This document shows, piece by piece, positions 43,400 to 55,183 of a stretch of DNA of 64,000 bases. A model generated the notes under the pieces. The model was not told the DNA's origin and ran no database searches. It saw only the letters and a program-made list of their open reading frames with translations. This DNA is from Acanthosepion esculentum (Eukaryota > Mollusca > Cephalopoda > Sepiida > Sepiidae): NCBI GenBank assembly GCA_964036315.1, contig OZ038488.1:63283254-63347253 (forward strand). Reading direction: 5' to 3'. The stretch's first letter is position 1, and every line of letters begins with the position of its first letter. A program made the translations under genes and the position numbers.

Positions 43400-43605
43400 A
43401 GTAGGGGAGATAACTTTTCAAATTCATGTTATATTGCTAATCTGATCTTCTCTACTGGAAATATACCGTTTTTATAACACTATAATTGTTTATCGGCGCT
43501 AAGTAATGCTTCCTCTTAATAACGACCTTTTTTAATACTAAGAAGGGGAGATCAGGCTACGAGACCGATCTATATATAAAGTCATAATGTGACTTTTTTA
43601 TTAAA
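43400..43605 (+). repeat. Dispersed repeat, copy also at 49795-49995
   Basis: GGGGAGATCAGGCTACGAGA with TTTATCGGCGCTAAG upstream matches the inverse of 49795-49995. The stretch ATATATAAAGTC may be a promoter box. Family unknown. Confidence 0.5.
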
Positions 43606-43624
43606 ATTGTTCAAATAAAAATAA

Positions 43625-44105
43625 GATATTAAGAGACGGGAAAATTTCGTTAGAACAAAGAAACGAGTGTTGAACTGCTATGTAATATCACTTCTATATG
43701 GCAGTGAATGCAGTCGATTTTCTTCACAAATGAAAAGGAGACTTGCGGCAACGGAAATATAGTTCTATAGAAGGATGCGGAGAGTACCATGGGCTAAACA
43801 TGTGAGCAACAATGATATTGTAAGGAAAATGGAAACCCCCCAAAAAACATTACACTTAGAATCAGAAAAAGGCAAATGAAATTACTAGAACATACAATGA
43901 GAAAAGTTGGCTTGGAGAATTTGACACTCATAGAGTTTCAGGAAAAAGCAAAAAGTAACCTACATAACGAGTTTGTCGAAATTGATAGCAGGCCAGAGAG
44001 TTGCAGGAATGGAATGGATACAAACATTTAAAAAGGGCTACAAAAAATACGATGTAATGGAGATCATGATCGCCTACCGCCCAAACTGACATGGTACATA
44101 GAAGA
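43625..44105 (+). mobile_element. LINE type B C-terminal region with 3' end
   Basis: Codons give SLLYGSECSRFSSQMKRRL and FYRRMRRVPWAKHVSNNDIV, in family order after the polymerase. The end ATCATGATCGCCTACCGCCC matches the 3' end at 29000. Numerous stops. Confidence 0.75.
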
Positions 44106-44154
44106 ATCGGTAACCGACATTAATTTCCGAATGGATAAATGAAATCTATTCTCC

Positions 44155-47130
44155 AGCTCAGTGGTTCCCTAGCTTTTTGGGGATGCCGCTCTCTTGCGTA
44201 CCAAATCACAACCCTAACGCCCCTAAATGTATAGACACACTCCTAATACCACCCATAAATGTATAGTCAAGCAATGATTGGATTTTCTTGATGCTAGTAC
44301 GGCATGTAAAATGAGTATCTTAGTATTTCCCTTAATAATTCTCATAAAAAATCAGATACACTGCAAAGTCAAGACAAGATCCGGCTACAATGTTTCTTTG
44401 GTGCATGCCATGATTCAGATGAGACACTGACACACTCTGGCTGTCCACATTTTTCTCACGGTTATGCTGCAAAAGTAATATATCTAATATGGACAGGTGT
44501 GTAATTGTTATGGGCACGGAAATTGGAGTCACCGAGACAAATTTCAGCCTAGTTAGTTTCATTCACTTTTGCACCAATATGCTTGGAAAAGGCATGAATT
44601 TATCACATCTCGCTTCAGCTATGGTTTAAATATTATTTCTATACGGGATTCTGCAGCATTAGATGGCAGACAGTCTAAAAGTAGTAAAATCCTGGATTCT
44701 AAACAATGACAATGTGAAATTATCCAACATTTATTTCATATCAATTTTCAAATAATAAATAAAAGGACTCTTCGGCGAGCTCTGATCGTGTATGTCAGTG
44801 ATTCCTAAACCTTTTGGGGTTGCCGCCCATTACGTAACAAAATAAAACACTAACACCACCCACAAATGTATGGTCAACCTTTGATTGGATTTTCTTGATG
44901 CTAGTATTGCATGACAAATGAGTATCTTAGTATTTGCCTTAATAATTATTATATAAATGGGATACACTGTAAAGGAAAGATACCCTTCAGGTACAATGTG
45001 TGTGTTATGTATGCTATGGTTCAGATGTGACCCTGCCACCCTCTGGTAGCCGATTTTTTTTACACACTACCCCCGATCTTTCCACGACCCCAGGGTACTT
45101 CTCACATTGGGAATCACTGGCTTAGACATTCCTGAATAGGATAGGTGCGATCCATGACATCCATATGAGTGTCTTGAACTAAGGTTATTTAAAAGACGTC
45201 AACATCTTGATTATGTCATTATTTTATCTTTGAGTTATATGTGCTGAGCCATTTTAGTTGTTTCTACTGTTGAATGTTTTCAAGTGATGGGAGTTTCTGT
45301 TATTTGGTACAGTTCCTTGTGAGTTTGTAGCGACAGTCCACAAGGTTTGAAGAAGTATCGTCTTCTTTAAGACCTAAATGGTATACACTGTAAAGTCAAG
45401 TCAAGATACACTACAGGTACAATGTGTGCGTGGTGTATGTTATGGTTCAGATGTGACACAACCATCCTCTGTCTGCCCATTTTTCTCACCCCATACTCAG
45501 GATCTTACGTCCATAACTGTTATCACTCATTCCAGAGTTGACAATGTTTTCCTCCCATGCTTTTAGTTTAGAATGTCAACATCTTGAGTATGTCATTATT
45601 TTCTCTTTCAGTTAAATGTGTTACATGTTACATGTGTTATCCATTTTAGTCGTTGCTACTCTTGAATGTTTTCAAGTGATGGGCTTTCTGTTATTTGGTA
45701 GAGTTCTTTGTAATTTTGTAGCGACAGAATTTGAAGAAGTATCGTCTACTTTAAGACCTACAGGGTTCATTCACTCAAAGCCAATTTTTAATTATTGATC
45801 TGAAAAAGTTACCGTAGAGAGCTGACAGTTTAGAGCACTGGTTCCTAACCTTTTTTGGATTGCTGTCCCCTTGCATACGAAAAAGCAGCACTAACACACC
45901 CAAGTGTATAAACACAACTCTAACATTCCCAACAGTATAGTGAGACTTTGATTGGATTTTCTCGGTGACCATACTGCATGTCAAATGAGTATCTTAGTAT
46001 ATTTCCCATACTAATTGTTATATAAATGGTATACACTGTAAAGTCAAGTCAAGATACACTACAAGAACAATGTGTGCGTTGTATATGTTATGATTCAGAC
46101 ACTACCATCCTCTGTCTAACCATTGTCCTCACCCCATATGCAGGATCTTACGTCCACTAAATCTTATCACTTTTTCAGAATTGATGATGTTTTCCTCCCT
46201 AACCTTTTAGTTTAGAATGTCAACATCTTGATTATGTCATTATTTTCTCTTTGATTTTCTTGTGTTATCCATTTTAGTTGTTGCTGCTGTTGAAAGTTTT
46301 CAAGTGATGGGGTTTCTGTTATTTGGTACGGTTCTTTTTGATTTTTAGGGTTTCTGTCTCCTTGCATACCAAAACACAGCCCTAATACCCCCACCCCCAA
46401 ATATAAAGACACAACTCTAACACTGCATAGTGAACCTTTGATTGGATTTTCTTGTTGCTCATATTGCATGTCAAATGAGTATCTTAGTATTTGCCTTAAT
46501 AATTGTAATATAAATGGGATACACTGTAAAGAAAAAGGCAAGATACACTTCAGGTACAATGTATGTGTCATGTATGCTATGGTTCAGATGTGACACTGCC
46601 ACCCTCTGTCTGTGCACCTTTTTTCACGTTCTCAAACTTGGATCTTTCTACTGAATCCAGGTGTGGATACCATTTACTTTGCGATCAAAGCAGTGTTGTG
46701 AACTTTTGCATCAAAGTCGTAAGTCAAAATTCATAAATTTTCATTTATTTTAATTTCTTACAGATTTTATGATATTTATTAACTCGGTTTTTTTTTTGCG
46801 TGCCAAAACACAACCCTAACGCCCCTAAATGTATAGACACACCCCTAACACCACCCATAAATGTATAGTCAAGCATTGATTGGATTTTCTTGATGCTAGT
46901 ATGACATTTCAAATGAGTATCTTAGTATTTCCTTTAATAATTCTCATAAAAAATCGGATACACTGTAAAGTAAAGGCAAGATCCGGATACAATGTTTGTT
47001 GGTGTATGTCATGATTCAGATGTGACACTGCCACACTCTGGCTACCCACATTTTTTCTCACGTCCCCAAACTTGGATCTTTCCACTGAATCTGGATACCA
47101 TTCACTTTGCGATCACTGCTCTAGCTTTTA
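44155..47130. repeat. Array of hAT-like non-autonomous elements with higher-order duplication
   Basis: At least five units start with or contain versions of CAGTGGTTCCCTAGCTTTTT and then GATTGGATTTTCTTGATGCT, AATGAGTATCTTAGTATTT and GTTCAGATGTGACACTGCC. They begin near 44157, 44795, 45835, 46330 and 46790; a partial unit lies at 45375. The unit at 44795-45119 has inverse ends (CAGTGATTCC and GGGAATCACTG), typical of hAT termini. A second module (TGTCAACATCTTGATTATG onward) alternates at 45190, 45566 and 46210, so parts were duplicated together. No transposase is present. Confidence 0.7.
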
Positions 47131-48164
47131 TTTTTCCTCTATGACGATCTGAATAATACTTTGTCACTTCAAAGAATTCCATAATATTGTGTAAAAGCGG
47201 TGCTGTGAACTTTTGCATCAAAGTCGTAAGTCAAAATTCATATATTTTCATTTATTTTAATTTCTTACAGATTTTATGATATATATTAATTTAGTTTCCT
47301 TCATCAATTTTATATTTTTATTCTTCAACATTATAGTCGATCATGTCCTTAGGTTGTTTATTTAAATTGACGCTAATTTTTGCTGATAGTTTTTCTATTG
47401 TTCCATCTATTATTAAACCACTTCAGGATATGCGAAATTCACTGTTCATAGTCACACGTACACACACGACTTTAGACTCACATTATAGTAATAGTAATAG
47501 TAATTGTAATATTAAAAGCACTAACATCTCAAGTTCTTAATTAATATCGATTCGGTCCATTTCTTGCTCGACAACACTGTCACGAAGCTGACATACGTCA
47601 AGCAATTCGGTTATTCGAGGCGATCTGGTATCTTTAATGGATTTACATCCAAGGATCTTGGCGACAATGTAAAGTAGATGAAGTCATTGTTTTTCGACGA
47701 CGCATGAAAAGAAGCGTAATGGGGCAGACTAATCGTTTATTGCTTCTTGTCAAATTCATCAAAACTCTCACCGATTCATGCCGCGTGTTTTTCCTCTTCG
47801 CCCTTGTTTGTTTCGTTGCCAGGCATCCTATTTGCGGGATTCCCGTTATCTGTATTACAGATCAGAGACCGAGCACTTAGTGTTATTGGGAAAGAAGGCG
47901 ATGAATTGCGAGGTTCTATCTTCGACATCGAATCGGTGATCCTCGTCCAAATACCGCCATCTCGAAATGAAAACATCTAAGAATTTAGATCGGTTGTTTT
48001 GCATTTCGTCCTGATAAAAAAAAAAACTTCTAGTAAAAATGCTAGTCGTACTTGTAATATTAACCATTTCCATATATGGAAATATTTGGCCTTCCTTTAC
48101 CGAGCAGTTACTCCTAATGTCTGGTAAAATTTTTAAAACCATTTTCGTAAAACTATTTTTAAGG
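47131..48164. other. No recognisable gene
   Basis: Frames of 66 to 151 codons overlap at 47747-48310 on both strands. Base composition is less AT-rich than average, but no motif, splice-consistent exon or family similarity is visible to me. The 151-codon minus frame (47855-48310) is the longest non-repeat frame here and remains unassigned. Confidence 0.35.
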
Positions 48165-48225
48165 AAAATAAGTTCCTCTGTCCTCCTGTATGGCAACGAA
48201 TGCTGGACAATCTCCTCAAAGATGT
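48165..48225 (+). mobile_element. LINE type B short fragment
   Basis: SSVLLYGNECWTISSKM is the characteristic family motif following the reverse transcriptase thumb. Confidence 0.65.
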
Positions 48226-48539
48226 TCTCATTATCCTTGCTTTGGCCTATGTCACTTCTCCAATTGTAATGTTTGCGTGGTTCGTATCGAATATTCGGAC
48301 CCCACAACACACTACACTTCTTCGAACATTGGGGACTGACGCTACCGTATCACAAACAAAAAATGTACCAGATAACAAACGCCACAGCATTAGAAGACTT
48401 TTCAACAGTAGCAACAGCTTAAGTGGATATCATACGCAACTCGAAGAGAAAATAAAAGCATAAGATATATACGATATGCACAACGTCAAATAAGGTTTGG
48501 AAGCAAGTCCCCACCGATACTGGAACGAGAGATAAGAGT

Positions 48540-49310
48540 TTGACTTCTTCTTTTATGTACTGTCTCCCTACAGAACGTAGTCGATCATGGCTCTCCCCAT
48601 CTTGCTGTCCCTTTTATCTCTTAATTTTGTCTTTTTTTCTCCCAAACCCTTTTCTACCATTCATTTACTTAAGCCCATCAAGTATGTTACACGCTGCTTT
48701 CCTCTGTCACACTTTCCCTCAGTCTGTCCACATAGTATCGGGGTTTTTCAAGCCCCCTTCCTCATTACGTACCCTAGAAATTTCAGCTGCATATTCCTGA
48801 TGTTACCTTTTTGTTTCCATATTGTCGTTGCTCACATACTCGGTTCATGGTATCCTCAGCATCTTTCTGTAGAATCACATTTCCGTTGCTTCAATTCTTT
48901 TTTTCATCTTTGAGGATATTGTCCAGCATTCGCTACCAATACAGGTAAAGGTTTAGTCTCTTTTCTTCGTTTCTAACGAATTTTTCCTGTCTCTTAATAC
49001 TATTCTTAGGTTTTGGAATGCACCTTTGGCCATAGGAATGCTTCTTCGGACTTCAGTGTCGAACTTACCGTCCTCTAATAGAACACTATCAAAATATTTA
49101 AATGCTTGTAATTGTTTGGTTCTAGTATGCCCGATTTTTTAAATTTGCATTTTAGACTCATCCTTTTGCTGGTAACCATGTATTCTGTTTCCTTGTAGAC
49201 TATAATTAGTCCTTTTTTCTTGCTTTCCTTTGCTACCTTCTCTAGGATCTTTTATAGTTTCTTTTCCGTATCTTCTATCACTGAAGTTCCTAGTCGGCTA
49301 ATAAGTAGGT
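48540..49310 (-). mobile_element. LINE type B C-terminal to 3' end, minus
   Basis: Minus-strand order: family RT-end codons near 49200, then the thumb region near 48900, then the 3' end near 48560 (AGAGCCATGATCGACTACG). It is 5' truncated and full of stops. Confidence 0.7.
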
Positions 49311-49354
49311 GACTCTTACTTCTTAATTCTTGATACTGTCGTGAACGATTCGAT

Positions 49355-49468
49355 GGTTTTCTCTCTCTCTCTCTCTCTCTCCCCTCTCTCTCTATCTATC
49401 TATCTATCTAGCTAGGTAGCTTTCCTTTTCTCTCTCTGCATCTTTCTATTGCTGTCTGTCTGTCTGTC

Positions 49469-49547
<79 letters not shown>
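49355..49547. repeat. (CT)n array with CTAT and CTGT blocks
   Basis: An 80-bp pure CT run at about 49471-49547, preceded by shorter CT, CTAT and CTGT blocks. Confidence 0.95.
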
Positions 49548-49548
<1 letters not shown>

Positions 49549-49794
49549 AACCGACTACATATATAAGGCTCCAAACGAGCGGAAACATCTGGTTTCAGAC
49601 ACGAAATGAGACTTGATCTCCAGTTTCATTCATTTATTTACTATTTCTTAACCATAGGTCAAGTGGGTTGCCTCTGAACAGGAGACTTCAAAGACTGTAT
49701 CTTCCAGCCATTAAAAAAAAACGAGACTCCTTGACATCGATAACATGATTTAGCGCCCACTTAACTTCATGTGTGTTCAGCCGGTCGTATGAGA

Positions 49795-49995
49795 GACCCA
49801 TTGGCTCACAGTATAAAATAAACTGTGACTATATATTGATCGGTCTCGTAGACTGATCTCCCTTTCTTAGTAATAAAATCCACCGTTATTAACAGGCGGT
49901 ATTACACGACGCCGATAAGCAACCAAGCCCCGTGTTGTTATGAAAATGGTTAGAGATCACGTTGCTAATATATGAAAGTTGCTGAAAAGTTCTCT
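49795..49995 (-). repeat. Dispersed repeat, inverse of 43400-43605
   Basis: CGGTCTCGTAGACTGATCTCC and ACGACGCCGATAAGCAACC correspond in inverse order to the other copy (each given in part). It is flanked by TATA-like sequence. Confidence 0.5.
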
Positions 49996-50144
49996 TCCCG
50001 ACGCACTTGAAAAAGAGTTTAAAATAAACAGGTTGTTTTGTAACCATTTTTTTCTCGGGCGGAGAAATATTCAGCACCTTCAGTTCAGTTATTTTCCATG
50101 CATGATACACGCTTAGGCGATTATTGATCTTTCGATATGTGACT

Positions 50145-50395
50145 GACGAGGCAGATTTTTTTCGCAGTAGGTTGCCATTTCTTTCTGATATAGACCAGTT
50201 GCCATCCAAGGCTATACAACCCTGTCTGTCCTGCTATTTACCAATAGTTGGGGGGAGAAGAAGAGGATTCATAGCTTTGCAAAGGGTATTAGCACATAAG
50301 TGAATGCAATGGACTCGAGTGGAATTCGAACTCTGCTCTCCGATTCCTCAATCCGAATGCGCTATCCATTATGCCTCCTCACAGCTGTTATGTCT
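50145..50395 (-). mobile_element. tRNA-derived SINE (family 1b)
   Basis: The tRNA module (GAGAGCAGAGTTCGAATTCC on the minus strand) and the GCCATCCAAGGCTATACAAC body module are present. The 5' end abuts a type A LINE 3' end in the opposite orientation. Confidence 0.7.
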
Positions 50396-50700
50396 CGCAC
50401 ATCTCGCCAGTGGAACTCCCTTCCCTGACAAATACAATCTCCAACTATTTAAGAGTAACGTCAATCGACATCTCCAGTTGCCTTGATCTATCCACTTCCC
50501 TTCTCCACATCCTTTCACCTATCATTCCTATCTGCTCTCGCTCCAAATCTTCTGTAACCCCCTTGCCTTGATCGATCCACCGTCTTTCTCTTTCTCCACA
50601 TCCTCTCTTTTACCACTCCTATCTGCTCTTCCTCCAACCCTTCTATAACCCCTTGCGTGATAGTGGCCTCCAGCCTTGCTTGGGGTGATACGCTTAAAAA
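50396..50700 (+). mobile_element. LINE type A 3' end with internal duplication
   Basis: LWNSLP-like codons, NLQLFKSNVNRHLQLP, and a 3' end TATAACCCCTTGCGTGATAG. The segment near 50490-50560 is repeated at 50565-50650. Confidence 0.7.
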
Positions 50701-51119
50701 AAAATCTCTTTGGTCGCTTACATTTGTATATTTATTATTTTAACGTCTTAATAATGTATAATTCTTTCTGACATGAGACAATAAATCGGAGCACTAAACC
50801 TACTTAACGAGGCTTGTATAAATGAATGACGTCACATGATTTATGACCATCCATGTCCTGTAGGTACGTGGCACAGAGAGAGAAAATGAAGTATAGATGT
50901 ACATTATATATTCCAAATCCAAATTCATGGCCTTCCTTCTCACTCTTCTTGGAGGAACCCCTTATTGATTGACCATGTTTTCAGGGATTAACCGTACACA
51001 ACACGCTTAGCCAACTGCTGGTTGGTGAGGCTATTTAACACATAATTGGGGTTTTGAATTCAGAGTTGTCCTTCTCGTTTTCGACGTATGAGGGTTCAGC
51101 AACTCAATCCTTAGAGCCG

Positions 51120-51690
51120 TGTCCCCTCAGGATGTAGACGATCATGGCTCTCCACAACTTGCTGCCCCTTGTAGCGTTTAAGAAATTTTTATCTTTCTGT
51201 TATTTCTCTTAAACGCTGTCCCGCTATCCATTTACACAAACTCACTAAATATATTGTTTTCCTCTTTCTCTCTTGTCTTCAATCTGTTCTGTGAGTATCA
51301 GATTTTCCACACCCTCTTTCCTTATTCTGTACCCCAACTCTCACCTCAACTGTCACTTCCTGGTGTTAAGTATAAGTTTCCTTTGTGTTTCTGTTTTTTC
51401 CTCAACCTCATCGTTGCTCACATGTTTGGTCCACGGTATCCTCAGCATCTTTCTGTAGAACCACATTTCTCTTGTTTCAAGTCTCTTCTTCATCTTTGAG
51501 GATATAGTCCGGCAATCATTGCCATACAGGAGAACAGACATCCCATAAAAATTTAGTGCTCTTTTTTCTTTGTTTCTAGCGAAGTTTTTCTATTACTATG
51601 TACTCAGGTTAGCTTTTGTTATGCATCTTTGCCTATCCCAATACGCCATCGGATTTCAGTTTCAGTGGCATTAAATAAGCCATTGAGGTT
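51120..51690 (-). mobile_element. LINE type B C-terminal to 3' end, minus
   Basis: The minus frame 51353-51541 reads SVLLYGNDCRTISSKMKKRL, then METREMWFYRKMLRIPW-like codons, and the 3' end AGCCATGATCGTCTACATCC. Confidence 0.75.
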
Positions 51691-51869
51691 GATATGCCGT
51701 AAAAAAGCAGACTAAAGCAAACTACTGTTAAAACCAGATATTTAAATTTCCGCAGTTTAGCTGCACATTTGATTTGATGATAGTGGTGAAGGCATGTATA
51801 GAACCGTGTACTGGTGCATATAATGTGCTACAAGGTCACCAAACGACCTCCCTCGGGTTTTGAAATTAA

Positions 51870-52085
51870 GAGTTGTCCCTCTCTTAGACCGGTTGCCAAC
51901 CAAGGCTATAGGATCCAGTCTGCCTTGCTATTTACCCATCTCTGGTGGGGCAACCGAAAAGAGACGGATGCATACATTTCCGAAGGTTATTTGTACGTAG
52001 GCGAATACAACGAACTCGACTCGACATCGAACTCGGCTCAAGCCGAGACGCTAACTATTACCCCGCTGTGGCTCCATTCTTTATG
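51870..52085 (-). mobile_element. tRNA-derived SINE (family 1b), decayed
   Basis: GGTTGCCAACCAAGGCTATA and ACTCGGCTCAAGCCGAGACG mark body and head. The B box is weak. Confidence 0.6.
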
Positions 52086-53134
52086 ACTCATGCAAATCAG
52101 AAGAAATTAAATTGCAGCATTACTTAAATATTGCAAAAATTCTTATTTTACACGATATGCCGCCCACTGGGGTGTAACAACGCGATACTGTAAAATCTCC
52201 AAAGCAAAGAAATTCATAATCGCAAAACAAGCAACCGAATAATGATTATTAAAACGAAAAAGTAGCAAAGAAATGAAAGAAATACTATAGGTCAGAGAAT
52301 TAGTCACCCTCGCCCTGCCAAAGTGTCTTAGAAGTAAAAAAAAAACAACATATTTTAAAATAGAATAAGTGTCAGTATATCACCCTACTCATCAAGTTAA
52401 TTTGAAACGAATCGAGCATCCATGTTTGAAATTGCAATGTTTCACAGGCATTGAATCATACTACGTGCTTGAAATGCTGCTTTTTCATGTCCTCATATCG
52501 CCTGAAGGAGGTAAAATATTTTTTCTTCATTTTTTATTTTGAATATGTTTTATTTTCTTTTTTCCTAATAAAACAGTTTAGGTTCTTTCTTTTTATGTGC
52601 CTTGTCAGTTCGGGACGTGAGCGATCATGGCTCTCCACATTAGCCATTCCTATTCGTTTTCGTAGTGGTCAATTAAATTATTTTTTTACAATGATGTTCA
52701 CTCTGTACAAGGTCCAAGACCCACTCAAAATATATTTGGTTGATTTTGTTTAATGGCATACTCTGTGAGGTATTTAATGTCGGAATCTAAATATTTTGTC
52801 TAAATATTTTTATGGTTTCAATTACAAATATTTTATAAATAATTTTCCGCTTTCAGGGAAAACGGATATTTTTTTAGATATATATTTTGTAGATGATAAA
52901 AGGTTTTACTCGTAATTTTACTATAAAATGTATTTTTATACTTTAGTGCTATAGTGATTGTCATTTTGCTATAAAAAGTATTATAAATTGTCATTTTGTT
53001 TTAAAATATATTACTACGGGCTATTTTTTCTTATAAATATATTGCTGGTATTTTTATCATAATGTATTTTATACTTACTTGGTAAATCATCAAATAAGAA
53101 TTATAACATTATTTTCCCATATGTGCTACCACAT
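52086..53134. other. AT-rich; only a LINE type B 3' tail at 52590-52670
   Basis: ATGTGCCTTGTCAGTTCGGG and CGATCATGGCTCTCCACAT are the minus-strand 3' end of type B. The rest shows no motif. Confidence 0.5.
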
Positions 53135-53745
53135 CGGCTCAAGTGGAAATCGGGACAACAGCAATTAAGAGGTGGTTTCACGCTTCTTAAAACCTCCAGG
53201 CTCTTGATCAGAAGCCTTCCTACCGGATGTAGTTTATCGTCATACCGAGGAGAACTAAGCGTAGAAGATTACAGAATAAAAGGGACATTTTTTGAGGACA
53301 CGTGGGGAAGATAACAGTTCACCTTATACTTAACAGGCCAGACTCTAATGATCAGGGAAGCATCCTCTTCGGGTTCGGTCGTGGGAAGGATCTGCTCGAG
53401 AACTTACGTCCCCAACGGAATAGGGAATTAGGGTGGTTCGCTATAATATACGTGGCATGGCGACTCTTAACCGGGAGGTTTAGAACGGTCGGAACTAAAG
53501 AATCCAGTTCTTCTAAGTATTTTCCATGTAAATAGCGATAGAGCAGCGAGAGGCTTGCGACGTCTCCGTCTGTGGGAAAGGGGTTGTAGGTTGATAAATA
53601 ATTCGTTACTCACAAGGTCGCGGAGACACTGTTGGCTTCTATCGAAACTAGAAAGTGTGGACTGGACATCTGCTGCCCATAGATGGCGGGAGTACCCCAT
53701 TTTCGTCCTGTTTTGGATCTTGTAAATGTATAGAAAAACGAGAGG
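53135..53745 (-). mobile_element. LINE type D fragment, minus
   Basis: The minus strand has NLQPLSHRRR, then in other frames LFTWKIL and NHPNSLF, matching the type D sequence at 1558. Some frame interruptions; no catalytic region. Confidence 0.65.
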
Positions 53746-53756
53746 AGTCAACTACT

Positions 53757-54525
53757 TCTTTTATGTGCCGTCTTCCTTCAGGACGTAGGCTATTATGGCT
53801 CTCCACTCCTTCCTACCCCTTGTAGCTCTCAATAAGTTTTACTTTTCCTACTTCTCCCAGACCCTGCTCTACCATCCACTTTCTCAAGCCTGTTAAGTAT
53901 GTCACACGTTGCTATCCCTTGGCTCTCTTTCCCTCTACCCGTCCTGTGAGTATAAGTATTTCCAAGCACTCATTTTCATTAAGTATCAAAGAAATTTCAG
54001 CTACCTCTTTCTAATATTAAGTATAATTTTCTTCTTTGTTTGCATGCGCTCCAAAGTTTCATTGTTACTCACATGTTCGGTCCATGATATCATCAGCATC
54101 CTTCTGTAGAACCATACAACCGTTGCCTCGAGTCTCATCTTCATTTTGAGGAGACTGTCCAACATTCGCTGTCATAAAAGAGGACAGATATCACGTAGCA
54201 GTTCAGTACTCTTTGTTACCAATGAAATCCTCCTGTCTCGTAATATTCTGTCTAGTTTTTGGAATGCGTCTTTGGCCATCCCAATACGTCTTCGGATCTC
54301 CGCGTCGCATTTACCGTCCACTGTCAGAACACTTCCTAGATATTTAAATTTCCGCACTTGCTTGATTTTAGTGTCCCCGACCTGTAAATCACATTCTGGG
54401 TTCATCATTTTTGCTGATGACCATGCATTCTCTCTCGTAGTTTATGTTTAGTCCCTTCTTCTCGCTCTACTTCGTTACTTTCTGCAGGAGGTCAGATACT
54501 GACTGGAGCGGAAAAGGGAACCGAC
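53757..54525 (-). mobile_element. LINE type B C-terminal to 3' end, minus, better preserved
   Basis: The minus frame 54172-54408 has KFKYLGSVLTVDGKCDAEIR, RRIGMAKDAFQKLDRILRD and RRISLVTKSTELLRD. The 3' end at about 53790 reads AGAGCCATAATAGCCTACG. The upstream reverse transcriptase is missing. Confidence 0.8.
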
Positions 54526-54740
54526 CATTTTTTTTCAGCATCTTAGCCATGGAGTGTATGTAAACGCTCCGTTTATTTGTAGTCCAATAGGCCTGCGTCA
54601 GTCCCGAAACACGTGTAGCAAAAATATGAAAAATACAGTATAATATATATTAAAAATATTCACACTATATCTAAAAATGTTTGTGGCCTCTTTTTTCTTT
54701 CTAACACACACACACACACTCACACATACATATATATATA

Positions 54741-54806
54741 TAACGTAAATCATTCAAACGAAAAACAAATACTGAATACTGTTTTTCGTTTGAATGATTT
54801 ACGTTA
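54741..54806. repeat. Perfect 27-bp inverted repeat (hairpin)
   Basis: Arms 54741-54767 and 54780-54806 are exact inverse copies (TAACGTAAATCATTCAAACG at the outer 20 bases) around a 12-base loop. TA-rich arrays flank it. The perfect match implies a recent origin or conservation. Confidence 0.9.
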
Positions 54807-54832
54807 CATAAATTGAATACGCACTACATAAT

Positions 54833-54835
<3 letters not shown>

Positions 54836-54898
<63 letters not shown>
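54836..54898. repeat. (TA)n microsatellite
   Basis: Pure TA run. Confidence 0.95.
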
Positions 54899-54901
<3 letters not shown>

Positions 54902-54992
54902 AGCAAATATGTGGATGTAGATCCGATGGAGAATATGGAAAAGACAAAGCAAAATTCGGATATGCAAGTTTACTGTTTTAATTTTGTTTTAC

Positions 54993-55036
54993 TGTCGACG
55001 TCAGACGTTTCGGTCTAGTAGACCATCCTCAGGACA
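54993..55036 (-). ncRNA. Hammerhead ribozyme motif with all three stems
   Basis: On the minus strand: stem I UGUC/GACA (55033-55036 with 54993-54996), core CUGAGGA (55026-55032), one extra U (55025), stem II GGUCU/AGACC around ACU (55012-55024), GAA (55009-55011), stem III ACGU/ACGU around CUG (54998-55008), and the cleavage-site C at 54997. All invariant core bases fit CUGANGA, GAA and UH. Short stem III is the type reported in Penelope-like retroelements. The extra U before stem II is the single departure; activity is untested. Confidence 0.75.
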
Positions 55037-55115
55037 TGGTTATTGGAAACATATTTATATTTAAGTCAACATGAAGAGACGATAGACACAAGACTAGTCA
55101 GAAACAGAAAAAATG

Positions 55116-55122
<7 letters not shown>

Positions 55123-55181
<59 letters not shown>
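55123..55181. repeat. (TA)n microsatellite
   Basis: Pure TA run. Confidence 0.95.

Positions 55182-55183
<2 letters not shown>

Noticed and set aside
47855..48310. 151-codon minus frame as a possible host exon
   Set aside because: It overlaps a LINE motif on the opposite strand at its 5' end and shows no domain or splice-site pattern that I can support; left unassigned.
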